Origin: Methanosarcinaceae archaeon | Lineage (GTDB): Archaea > Halobacteriota > Methanosarcinia > Methanosarcinales > Methanosarcinaceae | DNA length: 15,321 nucleotides | Direction: 5' to 3' | Assembly (NCBI GenBank): GCA_020793555.1 | Contig: DQIO01000297.1 | Location: forward strand, 1-15,321 | Part shown: positions 14,338 to 15,321 of the stretch, one piece after another | Layout: each line of letters opens with the position of its first letter | Position numbering within the stretch: the stretch's first letter is position 1 | Position numbers and translations under genes: made by a program | The notes under the pieces: model-generated | What the model was told of the DNA's origin: nothing | The model's database searches: none | What the model saw: the letters and a program-made list of their open reading frames with translations, nothing else

Positions 14338-14784
14338 ATGAGTGACGAGATCAAGATTGGGATTATAATATGTGACCGCTACAGCGGGTGTGCCGGAGGC
14401 AAATGTCTAAGAGCACTAAACAACAGGGAGGGTGCATTCAGCATTTATAAAGATAAAGATGTAAAATTGGTTGGATATACTGCATGTGGTGGTTGCCCTG
14501 GTGGAAATATCGAATATGCTCCAGAGGAAATGAAGAAGAACGGAGTGGATGTAATACACCTCGCCACAGGACTTGTTGTTGGATATCCGCCATGCTCTCG
14601 CATAACCCGCTTTCAAGACTTTATCCGGGAAAAGTATGGGCTTGACGTTGTGGTCGGGACACATCCAATCCCCCAGAACTACTATGAGACACACACAGCA
14701 CTTAGAACATGGGAATCTCCGAAATGGAAGGAGATAATTCAACCGACACTTGCGGATGAAGAGACCCGTTTGTTGTACGATTAA
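14338..14784 (+). CDS. CGGC domain-containing protein (putative metal-binding)
   Basis: A 148-aa protein of the CGGC family, common in methanogens and anaerobic bacteria and thought to bind metal or a redox centre; the function is unknown. Cysteines 12, 18 and 23 lie in IIICDRYSGCAGGKC, the name-giving CGGC is at 50-53 (TACGGCPGG), and Cys86 is in GYPPCSRI. His74, His109 (GTHPIPQNYYETH) and His119 are further candidate ligands. The C terminus TLADEETRLLYD matches the family ending, so the gene is complete. The ATG start is supported by GGAGG 7 nt upstream. It stands alone, with no operon partner in the window. Base composition is closer to the core genes than to the AT-rich kwa/HD block. Confidence 0.9.
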   Translation: MSDEIKIGIIICDRYSGCAGGKCLRALNNREGAFSIYKDKDVKLVGYTACGGCPGGNIEYAPEEMKKNGVDVIHLATGLVVGYPPCSRITRFQDFIREKYGLDVVVGTHPIPQNYYETHTALRTWESPKWKEIIQPTLADEETRLLYD

Positions 14785-15321
14785 CATCAGAGTGATGGAA
14801 TGATGGGGTGCCCGATGCCGTTAGTGCAACTGTTATATGGAACAGGCGTATGCGCTCATTGGTTTATATTTTCCCAACATCCTCTGCTGTACGCGTTACA
14901 ATAAGGTGGGGTTCTGTTTTACACAGTGCTGTCAGCGCACCGACTTAGGAACACCCACAGGGAAATTATACGTACATGCGGGTGCCGATGCTAAAAATAA
15001 AGTCACAGCAATTGACCTAAACTAAAGAAAATGTAGCATCAGTTTCCGCCGTAGGCGGCGAATTCCACTGGTGCCAAATCTATAACCCCAAATCCAACAA
15101 TGCAATTCTTATATCTGCAAATATGACGCTGCTTAAAAACCGTTTTGTATTTTGCATTCATGGTGTAGGAACGTGCTGCGCTCTTGCGCGGTCGCGTCGC
15201 TTTTTTGCATCTGTCTTACCCCCTTCAGTCTCGCGACATTAGAGGATTGACTAAACACTAGTGTCACGTCAACTTTAAAATGTCGGGTTATGAAGGGCAT
15301 AGATCATATGGCATAATTATC
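14785..15321. other. gene-poor right end
   Basis: These 537 bp carry no gene that I trust. They contain a 62-codon open frame (14837-15025, listed separately), a palindrome CCGCC-GTA-GGCGG (15046-15058) like the one at 14056, a GC-skewed patch around 15172-15210 rich in GCGC, and a 10-bp self-complementary site ACACTAGTGT (15255-15264). On the minus strand a 25-codon frame near 15210 is too short and has no support. It may be the decayed edge of the accessory region. Confidence 0.5.
14837..15025 (+). pseudogene. possible gene fragment, unrecognised
   Basis: A 62-codon frame whose second half reads GTPTGKLYVHAGADAK then NKVTAIDLN, which has the rhythm of a PQQ-type beta-propeller blade ('GkLYv...nkv.AiDl'). 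The first half is cysteine-rich and unconvincing. There is no Shine-Dalgarno before the ATG. It may be a leftover piece of a larger protein or chance. I do not assign a function. Confidence 0.2.

Noticed and set aside
14416..14787. 123-codon minus-strand frame opposite the CGGC gene
   Set aside because: The plus-strand CGGC protein is well recognised and the reverse translation is not protein-like.
15255..15264. ACACTAGTGT palindrome as a possible attachment or restriction site
   Set aside because: Ten bases of self-complementarity can arise by chance, and there is no integrase, tRNA or second copy nearby.

Overview
The window comes from a methanogenic archaeon, most likely a member of the Methanosarcinaceae (a Methanolobus, Methanococcoides or Methanohalophilus type organism rather than Methanosarcina itself, though I cannot fix the genus). 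The evidence is a complete mcrBDCGA operon for methyl-coenzyme M reductase, the radical SAM enzyme Mmp10 divergent from mcrB (an arrangement I recall from Methanosarcina), the large subunit of the euryarchaeal DNA polymerase D, archaeal TATA-type promoters and Shine-Dalgarno sites of the GGAG type.

Layout: 1-417 is a gene-free stretch that ends in the mcr terminator. 418-5328 (minus) is mcrB-mcrD-mcrC-mcrG-mcrA, tightly spaced, read from right to left. 5329-5798 is an AT-rich divergent promoter region. 5799-7034 (plus) is mmp10, whose product methylates an arginine of McrA, so the enzyme and its modifier sit side by side. 7027-10449 (minus) is polC (DP2), whose 3' end overlaps that of mmp10 by 8 bp.

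From about 10.5 kb the character changes to an AT-rich accessory region. 10637-12257 (minus) holds two overlapping genes: a multi-span membrane protein followed by a DUF4868-like protein. By order, size and C-terminal motif I read them as a Kiwa-like anti-phage pair (kwaA-kwaB) upstream of polC. An imperfect ~55-bp direct repeat (10539-10593 and 12312-12366) brackets the pair; one copy carries the likely polC promoter. Divergent from kwaA is an HD-domain protein (12527-13588, plus). Then come an MNT-type nucleotidyltransferase antitoxin (13679-13966) and only the first 27 codons of its expected HEPN toxin partner, a broken toxin-antitoxin module.

The right end holds hexamer repeats, an inverted-repeat stretch, a CGGC-domain protein (14338-14784) and about 540 bp without a convincing gene. 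Taken together, the left two thirds are core methanogenesis and replication genes, and the right third looks like a small, partly decayed defence island inserted behind polC. No tRNA, rRNA, CRISPR array, intein or intact insertion sequence was seen.
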